Notes: generated by a model not told the origin, from the letters alone. DNA of 64,000 bases from Streptomyces sp. CA-210063 (GCF_024612015.1 NZ_CP102512.1:7750001-7814000); one strand, 5' to 3'; numbered from the stretch's first letter, positions 17,405 to 25,762 are shown. Program-made: numbers and translations.

Positions 17405-18586
17405 TCACGCCAGCTCCTTCTCCAGCGGCGTCCGGAACCGCGGCGTGACCCTGGTCGCCCCCACCCACCCCTGAAGCCGCTCCCCCTCCGCGGCGATCGC
17501 CGCCTCCCCCTCCCGCCCCACCCCCTCCGTGTCCAGCAGCCGCCAGACGATCTCCCCGTCGGGCCGCTGGGCCCAGCCGCCCACCACCCGGCCGTTCCAC
17601 CACACCGTCGGGCCGACGTTGCCGCTGTAGTCGAAGAGGGCGGGCCGGAGTTCGGGGGCGACGTACCAGTCGCGTTGTCGCCAGCCCATGGCGGTGGGGT
17701 CGAGGGCGGGAAGGAGCGCGGCCCAGGGCTCGGCGGGTTCGTCGACGGGGGCCTCGTCGTCGGCGGTCACATACCCCGTGCCCTCGTCCAGCGTCACGGC
17801 CCGCGCCCCGATCGCCGCCAGCGCCCGGCGGACCTCGGTGACCCGCCACCCCGTCCACCACTTCAGGTCGGCCTCGGTGGCCGGGCCGCAGGCCGCCAGC
17901 CACCGGCCCAGCAGGGACGCCTGGGCCTCGGCCACGTCCAGCTCGGGGTGCGCGGGCGCCACGGCCCAGCGGAACTGGCTGGACGTCCAGGAGCCGAGCG
18001 GCCGCCCCCGTACGACTCTGCCCTCGACCCCCAGCACCTTGAGCAGCCGTGTCGAGACGGTGTGCACGCCCTCGTAGCTCTTGCCGGCCGCGTACGCGAA
18101 CCGCTGCCGCAATCGCGGTTCGTCCTCGGCGAGTTCGGCCGCCGTCGCCTGGCCGCGACGGGCCAGCGCGGCCAGTGTCGACTCCTCGACCTCCTTCAGC
18201 CAGGCCGCGTCGGGCGCCCCGGCCGCCGCCATCTGCTTCAGCAGCGCGGCCCGCTCCTTGGCGGCGACCGTGATGCCGGTCGAGGCGTGCACCACGGCGG
18301 TCAGGTCCGTGGGGAACACGAAGACGGTGTGCCGCATGCCGTGCATCCGGACGAGCGTCCGGTCCGTGTACAGCGCCCGCTCGGTCTCGGCCACCGTGCG
18401 CCCCGGATCGGCGAGCCGCGCGCCCACCGCCAGATGCACCGTCGCGGGGTCCGAGCCGTGCAGTGCGACCAGCGAGCCGGCCACCTCCTCCGGGCCCGCC
18501 GCCCGCACCGATCCGGCCAATCGCTGCCGCAGCGCCAGCCGCGCCCGCCGCTCGGCCACTCCGACGTACCGCCGCCCGTCACCCAT
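17405..18586 (-). CDS. Winged-helix DNA-binding domain protein (HTH_42, AlkZ-like family)
   Basis: 393 residues from the ATG at 18586 (MGDGRRYVGVAERRARLALR). The middle holds the winged-helix core of the family: LVALHGSDPATVHLAVGAR, YTDRTLVRMHGMRHTVFVFP, a large helical segment, LGRWLAACGPATEADLKWWTG and a C-terminal YSGNVGPTVWWNGRVVGGWA. Related proteins include bacterial AlkZ-type DNA glycosylases, which carry QxQ or QxD catalytic motifs; I do not see one here, so glycosylase activity is uncertain. The start region is preceded by a 55-bp duplication of itself. Confidence 0.85.
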   Translation of the reverse strand: MGDGRRYVGVAERRARLALRQRLAGSVRAAGPEEVAGSLVALHGSDPATVHLAVGARLADPGRTVAETERALYTDRTLVRMHGMRHTVFVFPTDLTAVVHASTGITVAAKERAALLKQMAAAGAPDAAWLKEVEESTLAALARRGQATAAELAEDEPRLRQRFAYAAGKSYEGVHTVSTRLLKVLGVEGRVVRGRPLGSWTSSQFRWAVAPAHPELDVAEAQASLLGRWLAACGPATEADLKWWTGWRVTEVRRALAAIGARAVTLDEGTGYVTADDEAPVDEPAEPWAALLPALDPTAMGWRQRDWYVAPELRPALFDYSGNVGPTVWWNGRVVGGWAQRPDGEIVWRLLDTEGVGREGEAAIAAEGERLQGWVGATRVTPRFRTPLEKELA

Positions 18587-18653
18587 GCCCGCCGCCGGCC
18601 CGCCGCTCGGCCACTCCGACGTACCGCCGCCCGTCACCCATGCCCGCCGCCTC
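18544..18653 (-). repeat. 55-bp tandem duplication of a translation start region
   Basis: Two copies of a 55-bp unit (53 bases identical) lie head to tail across the start of the winged-helix gene. 55 is not a multiple of three, so the upstream copy's ATG (18639-18641) opens a separate 20-codon reading frame. It begins MGDGRRYVGV and ends with a TGA at 18579-18581 that overlaps the real start at 18584-18586. Confidence 0.9.
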
Positions 18654-18819
18654 CACCCGTACGCCGTCCCCCGAGTCCTTGAACGCATCCTCTCGGACAC
18701 CACTGACAATCGGGCGGTGCCGGTCGGCGGACCCCGTCACCCGACCGAGCCCGGGTTGTGACGCGGCCGGTAGCGACGGAGGCCCCTCCGCCTACCGTCG
18801 GCCCGATCCCCCGGCCCGA

Positions 18820-19797
18820 CTACGCGTACCGCTCCCACACTCCGCCCACATACGCCTCCAGCCGGGCTCCCAGCACCTCCGGAGTCAGATCCGTCCGCCC
18901 CAGATCGCGCCAGGGCACCGCGACCTTCTCCGCGTCGGGCGCGTAGGCGAGCGCGTCCAGCAGCCGCCAGTACAAGTGGTCCTGGTCCCGGGCCAGTGGG
19001 CGCCCACCCGACGCCTCGTACCGCTCGCGGAACCCGAACCCGTACTCCGCCCCGTACAGCAGCGCCAGCGCGGTCGAGCAGTGCGCGACATCGAGGTCCG
19101 CCGGCCCCCACGAGGTCTCCACCCAGTCCACGACCCCACTGATCCGCAGGCCCTCACCCATGCCCGTGCCCGTGCCCGTGCCCGTGCCCACGCTCGTGCC
19201 CGAGCCCGAGCCCGTGAACAGGACGTTCCCCGGATGGAAGTCCCGGTGCAGAAAACACCCTTCGTACGCCGGCGCCTCCCGCTGGATCACCTCCACGGCC
19301 CGCTCCCACAACGGACCCCCAGGTGTGCTGACCCGCTCAGGAGAGGTCCAGGCCTGATACGTACGTGGCCGCTCCTCCGGCACGACCGCGTGGATCCGCG
19401 CGAGCTGCCCGGCCAGCAGGTCCAGCCGAGCGTCCAGGTCGGCGTCCTCCGCCACCCGCACCGACCCCGGCAGCAGGGACATCAACAGCGAGGGGTGGTC
19501 GGTGAGTTCGGCGGTCGGGTCGACGGCGTGCAGGCGTGGCGTGGGGATGTCGTCGTATGGGGCGAGCAGCGTGAGGATCGTGGCCTCGCGGTTCAACAGC
19601 CCGGGAGCGTGCAGCCGGAAGAACGGTTTCACGAACGACCGCAGGACGAGCCCCGTCCCGTCGTCGAGCGTCAGCCGACGCATCTCCGAGGTCCAACCGC
19701 CGTGCAGAACCGACCAGTTCAGCACCTCGCGGCCTGCCGGAAGCTGCTTGTCCACCCAGGCCCGGGTCGCCGCCCACTCCTGATCGTCGAATCCCAT
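18820..19797 (-). CDS. Phosphotransferase (APH/choline kinase-like) with low-complexity insert
   Basis: 325 residues of the aminoglycoside-phosphotransferase/choline-kinase fold. It has NWSVLHGGWTSEM (nucleotide loop), LNREATILTLL, LMSLLPGSV (hinge), the catalytic loop CFLHRDFHPGNVLF near residue 185 and the metal motif VVDWVETSWGPADLD. Between the last two, where family members have a few residues, lies a ~20-residue Gly/Ser/Thr insert encoded by hexanucleotide repeats. The phosphate acceptor is unknown; similarity to APH does not imply antibiotic resistance. Confidence 0.88.
   Translation of the reverse strand: MGFDDQEWAATRAWVDKQLPAGREVLNWSVLHGGWTSEMRRLTLDDGTGLVLRSFVKPFFRLHAPGLLNREATILTLLAPYDDIPTPRLHAVDPTAELTDHPSLLMSLLPGSVRVAEDADLDARLDLLAGQLARIHAVVPEERPRTYQAWTSPERVSTPGGPLWERAVEVIQREAPAYEGCFLHRDFHPGNVLFTGSGSGTSVGTGTGTGTGMGEGLRISGVVDWVETSWGPADLDVAHCSTALALLYGAEYGFGFRERYEASGGRPLARDQDHLYWRLLDALAYAPDAEKVAVPWRDLGRTDLTPEVLGARLEAYVGGVWERYA
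19159..19216 (-). repeat. Hexanucleotide repeat tract inside the phosphotransferase gene
   Basis: CCCGTG recurs four times without interruption, followed by variants CCCACG, CTCGTG, CCCGAG, CCCGAG and CCCGTG. On the coding strand it gives a GTGTGT/GSGSG-type insert between the catalytic HRDFHPGN and the metal-binding DW motif. Confidence 0.85.
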
Positions 19798-20035
19798 GCG
19801 GTCAGCCTCCCCGATAAATGGGATGCCCGCGCACCCGTCCCACCAGCATCCTGGATACGCGCAGCGGAGTCACCGGGCACCGGGCCCGCGCAGGACGGGC
19901 ATCACTTTCCGGTCCCGGGACTACTCTTCTACGCACCGACGGACGGTCGCGCTCACCCCCAGCGCCCCGCCGGGACAGACACGCATCCGGTCCAGGCATA
20001 TCCATCACCCACGCCACGCCCCAAGGAGTCCCGTC

Positions 20036-20320
20036 ATGGGCACCTTGATCCTCTCGGCGACCGCGGTTCTGGTCGTCCTGGGTTTCTCCAACCAAGTCCT
20101 CTGGCTCGCCGCAGTCGCCCTGCTCTACCTGTACGTCCGCTACGGCCGCACGGGGGGAGGCTCGGCGGCTCCCTCGTCCGGCTCCCCGTCGGGCGGCGGC
20201 CCGGCCCAACCCGCTTCCTACCGCGCGTACCGCGATCGCCGTGACCAGCAGGCGAAGTGGGAGCGCCGCTACCGCCGCGAACGGCCTCTCGAGACCCGTC
20301 GTCAGGACAGGAAGAAGTAG
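20036..20320 (+). CDS. Small membrane protein with basic C-terminus
   Basis: 94 residues from the ATG at 20036, with AAGGAG 8 bases upstream. One or two hydrophobic helices make up residues 2-36 (TLILSATAVLVVLGF and VLWLAAVALLYLYV). A Gly/Ser/Pro linker and a strongly charged tail (YRDRRDQQAKWERRYRRER) ending in KK follow. The tail suggests a cytoplasmic interaction surface for acidic partners or lipid head groups. Function unknown. Confidence 0.8.
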   Translation: MGTLILSATAVLVVLGFSNQVLWLAAVALLYLYVRYGRTGGGSAAPSSGSPSGGGPAQPASYRAYRDRRDQQAKWERRYRRERPLETRRQDRKK

Positions 20321-20352
20321 CAGGAACAAGAAGGAGCAGGAACAAGAAGGAG
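20321..20352 (+). repeat. Two perfect 16-bp tandem repeats directly after a stop codon
   Basis: CAGGAACAAGAAGGAG occurs twice head to tail, beginning with the first base after the TAG at 20318-20320. Confidence 0.85.
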
Positions 20353-20408
20353 AGGGAGTGGATGAGCAAGCAGGTGAGGAAGCAGCTGACGTAGCGAGCG
20401 AGCGGGCA

Positions 20409-20444
20409 GGGTGCCCCGGGGCCGGTCACAGCCCCGGGGCACCC
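20409..20444. terminator. Terminator hairpin whose loop holds the pspAB stop codon
   Basis: A perfect 14-bp inverted repeat (GGGTGCCCCGGGGC and complement) has the 8-base loop CGGTCACA. The minus-strand stop TGA (20426-20428) lies in that loop, so the last six codons of the gene form one arm. It serves two convergent genes. Confidence 0.85.
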
Positions 20445-21025
20445 CAGATCGGGAACCACCGGCTCAGCTCGGGCTCGATCCGCAGATCGTCCCCGAGTAC
20501 GGCCCGGACGCGCAGCTCCAGCGCGTGGTCGCGCCGCTGCCCCGCACCCGGCAGCGGCGTGAAGGGGTAGAACGTCCCGCGCTTGTAGAGATAGACGAGC
20601 CCGAGCCGCCCGCCGACACCGTCTCCGTCCTCGTCTCCCCGGAATCCGACCACCGAGCACAGCAGTTGCGGCCCGAACCCGTCGCTCTCCAGGGCGCTGT
20701 TGACCGCGTGCAGATCACTCACCAGCGCGGGCAGCTCCTCCGGCCTCCGCCGGGAGAGCAGCCATGAATAGCCGTACTCGTCCCGCTCGATCTCGACGGG
20801 CGGCCCGGTCCGCCCCGCGTCCGCGTCGAGCAGCGCCCGCACCTCCCGTCGTACGTCGTCGAAGGCCCCGCCCTCGACGGACGCGAAGCACACGGCGCCC
20901 GTGCCGGTCGGGGTGAGGGAGACGGCCGCCTCCAGCGTGACCGAGGCCGAGGGCAGGGCGAAGAGCCGGTCGAGGTCGGGTGCGACCGGCTTCGTACGGC
21001 CGAGGATGATGTCCAGGAGCCCCAT
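20426..21025 (-). CDS. PspA-associated protein PspAB-like
   Basis: 199 residues with no signal peptide and a mixed alpha/beta composition. MGLLDIILGRTKP starts a family I recognise as PspAB because it lies directly downstream of htpX in actinobacteria. Other landmarks are FASVEGGAFDDVRREV, DEYGYSWLL, VNSALESDGFG and LVYLYKRGTFYPF. The gene starts 7 bases after the htpX stop, so the pair is an operon, and a role in membrane-stress response with the protease is a reasonable inference. No catalytic motif is visible. Confidence 0.8.
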   Translation of the reverse strand: MGLLDIILGRTKPVAPDLDRLFALPSASVTLEAAVSLTPTGTGAVCFASVEGGAFDDVRREVRALLDADAGRTGPPVEIERDEYGYSWLLSRRRPEELPALVSDLHAVNSALESDGFGPQLLCSVVGFRGDEDGDGVGGRLGLVYLYKRGTFYPFTPLPGAGQRRDHALELRVRAVLGDDLRIEPELSRWFPIWGAPGL

Positions 21026-21031
21026 GCCCGC

Positions 21032-21955
21032 TCAGCCCGCCTTCCCGGATCCCGGTGCGGAGTCCTCGCCCAGCTCCGCCGAGATACGGCCCAGTTGGTC
21101 GAGCCGCTGCTCCAGCGGGGGATGGGTGGCGAAGAAGCGGGCCAGATGCGGCCGGCCGCCGAGCGCCGGGGTGAAGTAGAAGGCGTTGAAGGCCTGCGAG
21201 GCCCGCAGGTCCCGGGTCGGGATGCGCGCGATGTCCCCGGTGACCCTGGTCAGCGCGGAGGCGAGCGCCGAGGGCCGCCCGGTGAGCAGGGCGCCCGCCC
21301 GGTCCGCGGCCAGCTCCCGGTACCGGGACAGCACCCGGATCAGCAGGAAGCTCAGCACGTACACGGCGGCGGAGACGCCCATGATCACACTGAAGACGAC
21401 GGCGGTGTTCTGGTCGCGGCGCCCGCCGAACACGTGCGAGTAGAACGCGAAGCGTGCGACGAGCCCGGCGATCACCCCGAGGAACGAGGCGACCGTCATG
21501 ACGGCGACATCGCGGTGCGCCACATGGGACAGCTCGTGCGCGAGCACACCCTCCAGCTCGTGCGGCTCCAGCCGCCGCAGCATCCCCGTCGTCACGCACA
21601 CCACCGCGTGATCGGCGTTCCGCCCCGTCGCGAAGGCGTTCGGCATCTCCATGTGCGCGACCGCCACCCGCGGCTTCGGCATGTCCGCGACCGCGCACAG
21701 CCGGTCCACGACCCCGTGCAGCCGCGGATACTCCTCCCGCTCCACCACACGCCCCCGCATCGCGTACAGGGCGACCCGGTCGGAGAACCAGTACTGCGCG
21801 CCCAGCAGCCCCGCCGCGAGCACCACGACCAGCACCCAGGACTTCAGCAGCGCGATCAGCACGGCCACGAACAGCACGTACAGCAGTCCGAGCAGAAACA
21901 GCGTGACGGTCATCCGCACGGTCAGCCGGGGATCACTCCGGAACCGGTTCGACAT
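21032..21955 (-). CDS. htpX: HtpX-type membrane zinc metalloprotease
   Basis: 307 residues from the ATG at 21955 (MSNRFRSDPRLTVRM); a GTG at 21964 is an alternative. Two N-terminal membrane helices (about 15-55) precede the zinc site VLAHELSHVAHRD (HExxH near residue 135). Two more helices follow, then RYRELAADRAGALLTG with the third ligand glutamate, and a C-terminal ATHPPLEQRLDQL. The family cleaves misfolded or damaged membrane proteins at the cytoplasmic face. It is co-transcribed with the pspAB-like gene. Confidence 0.94.
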   Translation of the reverse strand: MSNRFRSDPRLTVRMTVTLFLLGLLYVLFVAVLIALLKSWVLVVVLAAGLLGAQYWFSDRVALYAMRGRVVEREEYPRLHGVVDRLCAVADMPKPRVAVAHMEMPNAFATGRNADHAVVCVTTGMLRRLEPHELEGVLAHELSHVAHRDVAVMTVASFLGVIAGLVARFAFYSHVFGGRRDQNTAVVFSVIMGVSAAVYVLSFLLIRVLSRYRELAADRAGALLTGRPSALASALTRVTGDIARIPTRDLRASQAFNAFYFTPALGGRPHLARFFATHPPLEQRLDQLGRISAELGEDSAPGSGKAG

Positions 21956-22027
21956 CCGTACCACCCCGCACTCAGGCAGGCACCCGTCCCGTCTTCCATT
22001 GTGCGCTCGGGCAACGGCATGGAGCCG

Positions 22028-22285
22028 TCAGTACGACGACCGATAGTTGATGTACCCGATCAGCAGGATCAGCCCCGCCACACACCCGAAGACGATCACC
22101 GTCGACACCCACGACGACCGGCGCGGCGCGACCGGGCCGGGGTCGGCGCGGAAGGGCTGCGGCGCGGGAGGGTTCTCCTTCCAGCGCGCCGCCAGCATCC
22201 GGGCCCGTGCGGAGGGCTCCTTGTGCTCGGCGTTGTCCGCCCACTTGATGTCGAACTCGCGCTCGTCGTCGTCCTGTCCGGGCAT
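22028..22285 (-). CDS. Small single-pass membrane protein
   Basis: 85 residues from the ATG at 22285 (MPGQDDDEREFDIKWADNAE), rather than the GTG 16 codons earlier that only extends into the glnA terminator region. An acidic, hydrophilic N-terminal ~55 residues is followed by one C-terminal transmembrane helix (STVIVFGCVAGLILLIGY) and a short tail, which makes it a likely tail-anchored protein with the N-terminus in the cytoplasm. Function unknown. It lies between glnA and htpX on the same strand. Confidence 0.78.
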   Translation of the reverse strand: MPGQDDDEREFDIKWADNAEHKEPSARARMLAARWKENPPAPQPFRADPGPVAPRRSSWVSTVIVFGCVAGLILLIGYINYRSSY

Positions 22286-22337
22286 CCCCGTGTCTCCCCG
22301 TCGTCTCTCTCGAACAGTCGTGCAAGAAACCATACGA

Positions 22338-22375
22338 CGACGCCCCCGTCCCGAGAAGCGGGAACGGGGGCGTCG
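22338..22375 (-). terminator. glnA terminator hairpin
   Basis: CGACGCCCCCG pairs with CGGGGGCGTCG, extended by CCCG/CGGG around a small internal mismatch, with an AGAAG loop. It lies about 50 bases beyond the glnA stop. Confidence 0.8.
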
Positions 22376-22426
22376 GTGAACGGCTCAGCGGCCGGTCGAC
22401 ACCTCACGCGTGGAGCGCGGGCTCGA

Positions 22427-23836
22427 TCACACGTCGAAGTACAGCTCGAACTCGTGCGGGTGCGGACGCAGCTGCAGCGGGGCGATCTCGTTGGTGCGCT
22501 TGTAGTCGATCCACGTCTCGATCAGGTCCGGCGTGAAGACGTCGCCCTGGAGGAGGAACTCGTGGTCGCGCTCGAGGGAGTCGAGGACGGCCGGGAGCGA
22601 GGTCGGGACCTGCGGGACGCCCGCGTGCTCCTCGGGGGCCAGCTCGTAGAGGTCCTTGTCGATCGGCTCGGCCGGCTCGATCTTGTTCTTGATGCCGTCG
22701 AGGCCAGCGAGCAGCAGGGCCGAGAAGGCGAGGTACGGGTTGCCGGAGGAGTCGGGCGCGCGGAACTCGACGCGCTTGGCCTTCGGGTTCGAACCCGTGA
22801 TCGGGATACGCATGGCGGCGGAGCGGTTGCGCTGCGAGTACACCAGGTTCACCGGGGCCTCGAAGCCCGGGACGAGACGGTGGTACGAGTTCACCGTCGG
22901 GTTGGTGAAGGCCAGCAGCGACGGGGCGTGCTTGAGGATGCCGCCGATGTAGTAGCGGGCGGTGTCCGACAGGCCCGCGTAACCGGCCTCGTCATAGAAG
23001 AGCGGGGAGCCGCCCGACCACAGGGACTGGTGGACGTGCATGCCCGAGCCGTTGTCACCGAAGATCGGCTTCGGCATGAAGGTCGCGGTCTTGCCGTTGC
23101 GCCAGGCCACGTTCTTCACGATGTACTTGAAGAGCTGGAGGTCGTCGGCCGCGGCGAGCAGCGTGTTGAACTTGTAGTTGATCTCGGCCTGGCCGGCGGT
23201 GCCCACCTCGTGGTGCTGGCGCTCGACCTGGAGGCCGGAGGCGGCCAGCTCCAGGGAGATCTCGGCACGCAGGTCGGCGAAGTGGTCGACCGGCGGGGCC
23301 GGGAAGTAACCGCCCTTGTAGCGGACCTTGTAACCGCGGTTGTCCTCCAGCGCACCCGTGTTCCAGGCACCCGCCTCGGAGTCGATGTGGTAGTACGCCT
23401 CGTTCTCGGCGGTCTTGAAGCGCACGCTGTCGAAGACGTAGAACTCGGCCTCGGGGCCGAAGTACGCGGTGTCGGCGATACCGGTGGAGGCGAGGTAGGC
23501 CTCGGCCTTCTTCGCCACGTTCCGCGGGTCACGGGAGTACTGCTCGCCCGTGATCGGGTCGTGGATGAAGAAGTTGATGTTGACCGTCTTGTCGCGGCGG
23601 AACGAGTCGACGCGCGCGGTGGACAGGTCGGCGCGGAGCGCCATGTCGGACTCGTGGATGGCCTGGAAGCCGCGGATCGAGGAGCCGTCGAACGCGAGCT
23701 CCTCGGCCGGGTCGAAGGCCTCGGCCGGAATCGTGAAGTGCTGCATCACGCCCGGCAGGTCGCAGAAGCGGACGTCGACGAACTTGACGTCCTCGTCCGC
23801 GATGAACTTCTTGGCCTCGTCGGCGTTCTGGAACAT
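22427..23836 (-). CDS. glnA: Glutamine synthetase type I
   Basis: 469 residues from the ATG at 23836 ([12 protein letters not shown]), with GGAG just upstream; longer versions of the frame run into the operator. GSI landmarks are [62 protein letters not shown] and [23 protein letters not shown] near residue 395 is the adenylylation-site tyrosine used by GlnE. It makes glutamine from glutamate, ammonium and ATP as a dodecamer in the cytoplasm and is the main assimilation enzyme in Streptomyces. It has its own GlnR-type operator and terminator. Confidence 0.98.
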   Translation of the reverse strand: MFQNADEAKKFIADEDVKFVDVRFCDLPGVMQHFTIPAEAFDPAEELAFDGSSIRGFQAIHESDMALRADLSTARVDSFRRDKTVNINFFIHDPITGEQYSRDPRNVAKKAEAYLASTGIADTAYFGPEAEFYVFDSVRFKTAENEAYYHIDSEAGAWNTGALEDNRGYKVRYKGGYFPAPPVDHFADLRAEISLELAASGLQVERQHHEVGTAGQAEINYKFNTLLAAADDLQLFKYIVKNVAWRNGKTATFMPKPIFGDNGSGMHVHQSLWSGGSPLFYDEAGYAGLSDTARYYIGGILKHAPSLLAFTNPTVNSYHRLVPGFEAPVNLVYSQRNRSAAMRIPITGSNPKAKRVEFRAPDSSGNPYLAFSALLLAGLDGIKNKIEPAEPIDKDLYELAPEEHAGVPQVPTSLPAVLDSLERDHEFLLQGDVFTPDLIETWIDYKRTNEIAPLQLRPHPHEFELYFDV

Positions 23837-23931
23837 CCAGCTCCTCCTACTCCCGACGTCCTGCCGGGGTGGTAGTTCGTTCGTGCTGCCAGTGCGGTGG
23901 CACACGCTGTCGTCGACACTAGGGACGGGTG

Positions 23932-23969
23932 ATTTCTCGTACGTGACCCATTTGTTTCGCACAAGTTAA
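23932..23969 (-). promoter_or_regulatory. GlnR-type operator upstream of glnA
   Basis: On the minus strand: TTAAC-n6-GAAAC-n6-GTCAC-n6-GAAAT, an almost ideal pair of the known actinobacterial GlnR a/b half-sites at 11-bp spacing. It ends 96 bases before the glnA ATG. It lies between glnA and the divergent RDD gene, so it could affect both. Confidence 0.88.
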
Positions 23970-24032
23970 CCGGACATCCCGCCCCGCACCCCACCTGTCC
24001 GTATGGCAAAACGGTCGCAGTACGGTGGGCGG

Positions 24033-24500
24033 GTGGACAAGAGGCAAGCAATCGGATCGTGGCTCTCCGGCCCCCGCGCGGCCGCGGAGGAAGCCGGAGT
24101 CGACTTCGGATACAGGGGAGAGCAGCTCGGTCTGCCGGAGGAGGGGCCGGGTTCCATCGCCCGCCCCGGACGGCGCCTCGGTGCCCTAGCCGTCGACTGG
24201 GGTCTCTGCCTCTTGATCGCATACGGCCTGATCACCGACGGCTACGACCAGGCCACCAGCAACTGGGCCCTGCTCATCTTCTTCCTGCTCCACGTCCTCA
24301 CCCTGGGCACGGTCGGCTTCACCCCGGGTAAGCGCCTCTTCGGCCTCCGCGTCGTCGCCCAGGACACCGGCACGGTGAACCCCTGGCGCGCCGCCGTCCG
24401 CACGGTCCTGCTGTGCCTGGCCGTTCCCGCCCTGGTCTGGGACCGCGACGGCCGGGGCCTGCACGACCGGCTGGCGCGCACGGTGGAGGTCCGCATCTGA
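24033..24500 (+). CDS. RDD family membrane protein
   Basis: 155 residues from the GTG at 24033 (VDKRQAIGSWLSGP). An ATG ten codons earlier is possible but less likely. After a ~55-residue hydrophilic region the RDD domain starts with RPGRRLGALAVDWGLCLLIAY (Arg-Asp motif in the first helix). Two more helices follow (WALLIFFLLHVLTLG and AVRTVLLCLAVPALV), with FTPGKRLFGLRV between and a final DRDGRGLHDRLARTVEV. RDD proteins are small polytopic membrane proteins of mostly unknown function. Divergent from glnA. Confidence 0.9.
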   Translation: MDKRQAIGSWLSGPRAAAEEAGVDFGYRGEQLGLPEEGPGSIARPGRRLGALAVDWGLCLLIAYGLITDGYDQATSNWALLIFFLLHVLTLGTVGFTPGKRLFGLRVVAQDTGTVNPWRAAVRTVLLCLAVPALVWDRDGRGLHDRLARTVEVRI

Positions 24501-24524
24501 CGGCGGTACGGCCGCTGGTACGAC

Positions 24525-24560
24525 GAAGGGGGCGCCCGGTGTGATCCGGGCGCCCCCTTC
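24525..24560. terminator. Terminator between convergent RDD and DUF4191 genes
   Basis: A perfect 15-bp inverted repeat (GAAGGGGGCGCCCGG and complement) with the 6-base loop TGTGAT lies 24 bases past the RDD stop and 19 bases past the DUF4191 stop. Confidence 0.88.
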
Positions 24561-24578
24561 GCCGTACGAGTAGGGAGA

Positions 24579-25280
24579 TCAGCGGGCCTTCGGGCCACCC
24601 TTCGGCATGCGCATGCCCTTGGGCATCGGCCCCTTGGGGAGCGGCATGTTGCTCATCAGGTCGCCCATCGCGCGGAGCCGGTCGTTGGTGGCGGTCACCT
24701 GGGGGCCGGAAAGGACGCGCGGCAGCTTGAGCATGGTCGTGCGGAGCTTCTTCAGCTCGACCTGGCCCTCGCCGGTGCCCACGACCAGGTCGTGCACGGG
24801 CACGTCCGCGACGATGCGGGCCATCTTCCGCTTCTCGGCGGCCAGCAGGCTCTTCACACGGTTCGGGTTGCCCTCGGCGACCAGGACGATGCCGGCCTTG
24901 CCGACGGCCCGGTGCACCACGTCCTGGCTGCGGTTCATCGCCACCGCGGGCGTCGTGGTCCAGCCACGGCCCACGTTGTCCAGGACCGCCGCGGCGGCGC
25001 CCGGCTGGCCCTCCATCTGTCCGAACGCGGCCCGCTCGGCTCGCCGTCCGAAGACGATCGCCGTCGCGAGGAAGGCGAGCAGGAGGCCGAGAATGCCCAG
25101 ATAGATGGGGTGACCGATCAAGAAACCGATCGCGAGGAAGACACCGAAGGTGATGATTCCGACAGCCGCGAGTACAAGACCGATCTTCTTGTCGGCCCTG
25201 CGGGTCATCTTGTACGTAAGAGCGATCTGCTTGAGTCGCCCGGGGTTCGCAGCGTCCGCTGCGGTTTCCTTCCTCGCCAT
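24579..25280 (-). CDS. DUF4191 membrane protein
   Basis: 233 residues. The basic N-terminus (LKQIALTYKMTRRADKKIG) precedes two adjacent transmembrane helices (about 34-80). A cytoplasmic domain follows with AVLDNVGRGWTTTPAVAMNRSQDVVHRAVGKAGIVLVAEG, and a Pro/Lys/Met/Gly-rich tail (LPKGPMPKGMRMPKG) ends the protein. This is the DUF4191 layout of actinobacteria, always near lipA as far as I recall. Function unknown; a membrane-associated assembly role is possible. Confidence 0.9.
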   Translation of the reverse strand: MARKETAADAANPGRLKQIALTYKMTRRADKKIGLVLAAVGIITFGVFLAIGFLIGHPIYLGILGLLLAFLATAIVFGRRAERAAFGQMEGQPGAAAAVLDNVGRGWTTTPAVAMNRSQDVVHRAVGKAGIVLVAEGNPNRVKSLLAAEKRKMARIVADVPVHDLVVGTGEGQVELKKLRTTMLKLPRVLSGPQVTATNDRLRAMGDLMSNMPLPKGPMPKGMRMPKGGPKAR

Positions 25281-25418
25281 GGCACGAAGTCTACGTGTCC
25301 GGAGAAGCGAGGACGACGGCGGTGCCGGTGGGGACCGGGGACCGGCGGCGGCGCTGGGGAAGCGGCGGCCGGGCGGCGGCGGTGCCGGCGGCGTGGAGCG
25401 GTGGTCGTGCGGAGGTGG

Positions 25419-25622
25419 TTACGACGTGCGCGAGGCGACGGCCTCTTCGAGGACGCGCTCGGTCTCGACACGGTCCTTGGCGCGGCGGCGGTCCTCCAGG
25501 ACGGAGGTCCAGGCGTTGCGACGGGCGGTGCGCTGACCGCTGCTCATGAGCAGCGATTCGACGGCACGGAGTGCATCGGTGAAGGACGGGATCGCTGTGG
25601 CGCGTACGGGCGCGGCCTGCAT
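25419..25622 (-). CDS. Small conserved helical protein
   Basis: 67 residues, ATG start. FTDALRAVESLLMSSGQ and TARRNAWTSVLEDRRRAKDRVETERVLEEAV predict two or three charged helices, probably a coiled-coil hairpin, with no signal or membrane segment. It lies between lipA and the DUF4191 gene on the same strand, the place where S. coelicolor has a small conserved gene as I recall. Function unknown. Confidence 0.75.
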   Translation of the reverse strand: MQAAPVRATAIPSFTDALRAVESLLMSSGQRTARRNAWTSVLEDRRRAKDRVETERVLEEAVASRTS

Positions 25623-25762
25623 GGGAGGTCCCCCTCGGGTATGACGGGCCTTGGCTAGGCCTGTACCGGGTGTAAAGCCAGGGTCACTGATTGGTGTTAC
25701 CAGGGCGTGACCGACCGGTCAAACGCCAATGAAGCCTTGATGCGGAGCCCTTAAACCTCGAC

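Noticed and set aside
18820..19797. An aminoglycoside-resistance gene
   Set aside because: The phosphotransferase fold is shared by many kinases of unknown substrate; nothing in the neighbourhood suggests resistance.
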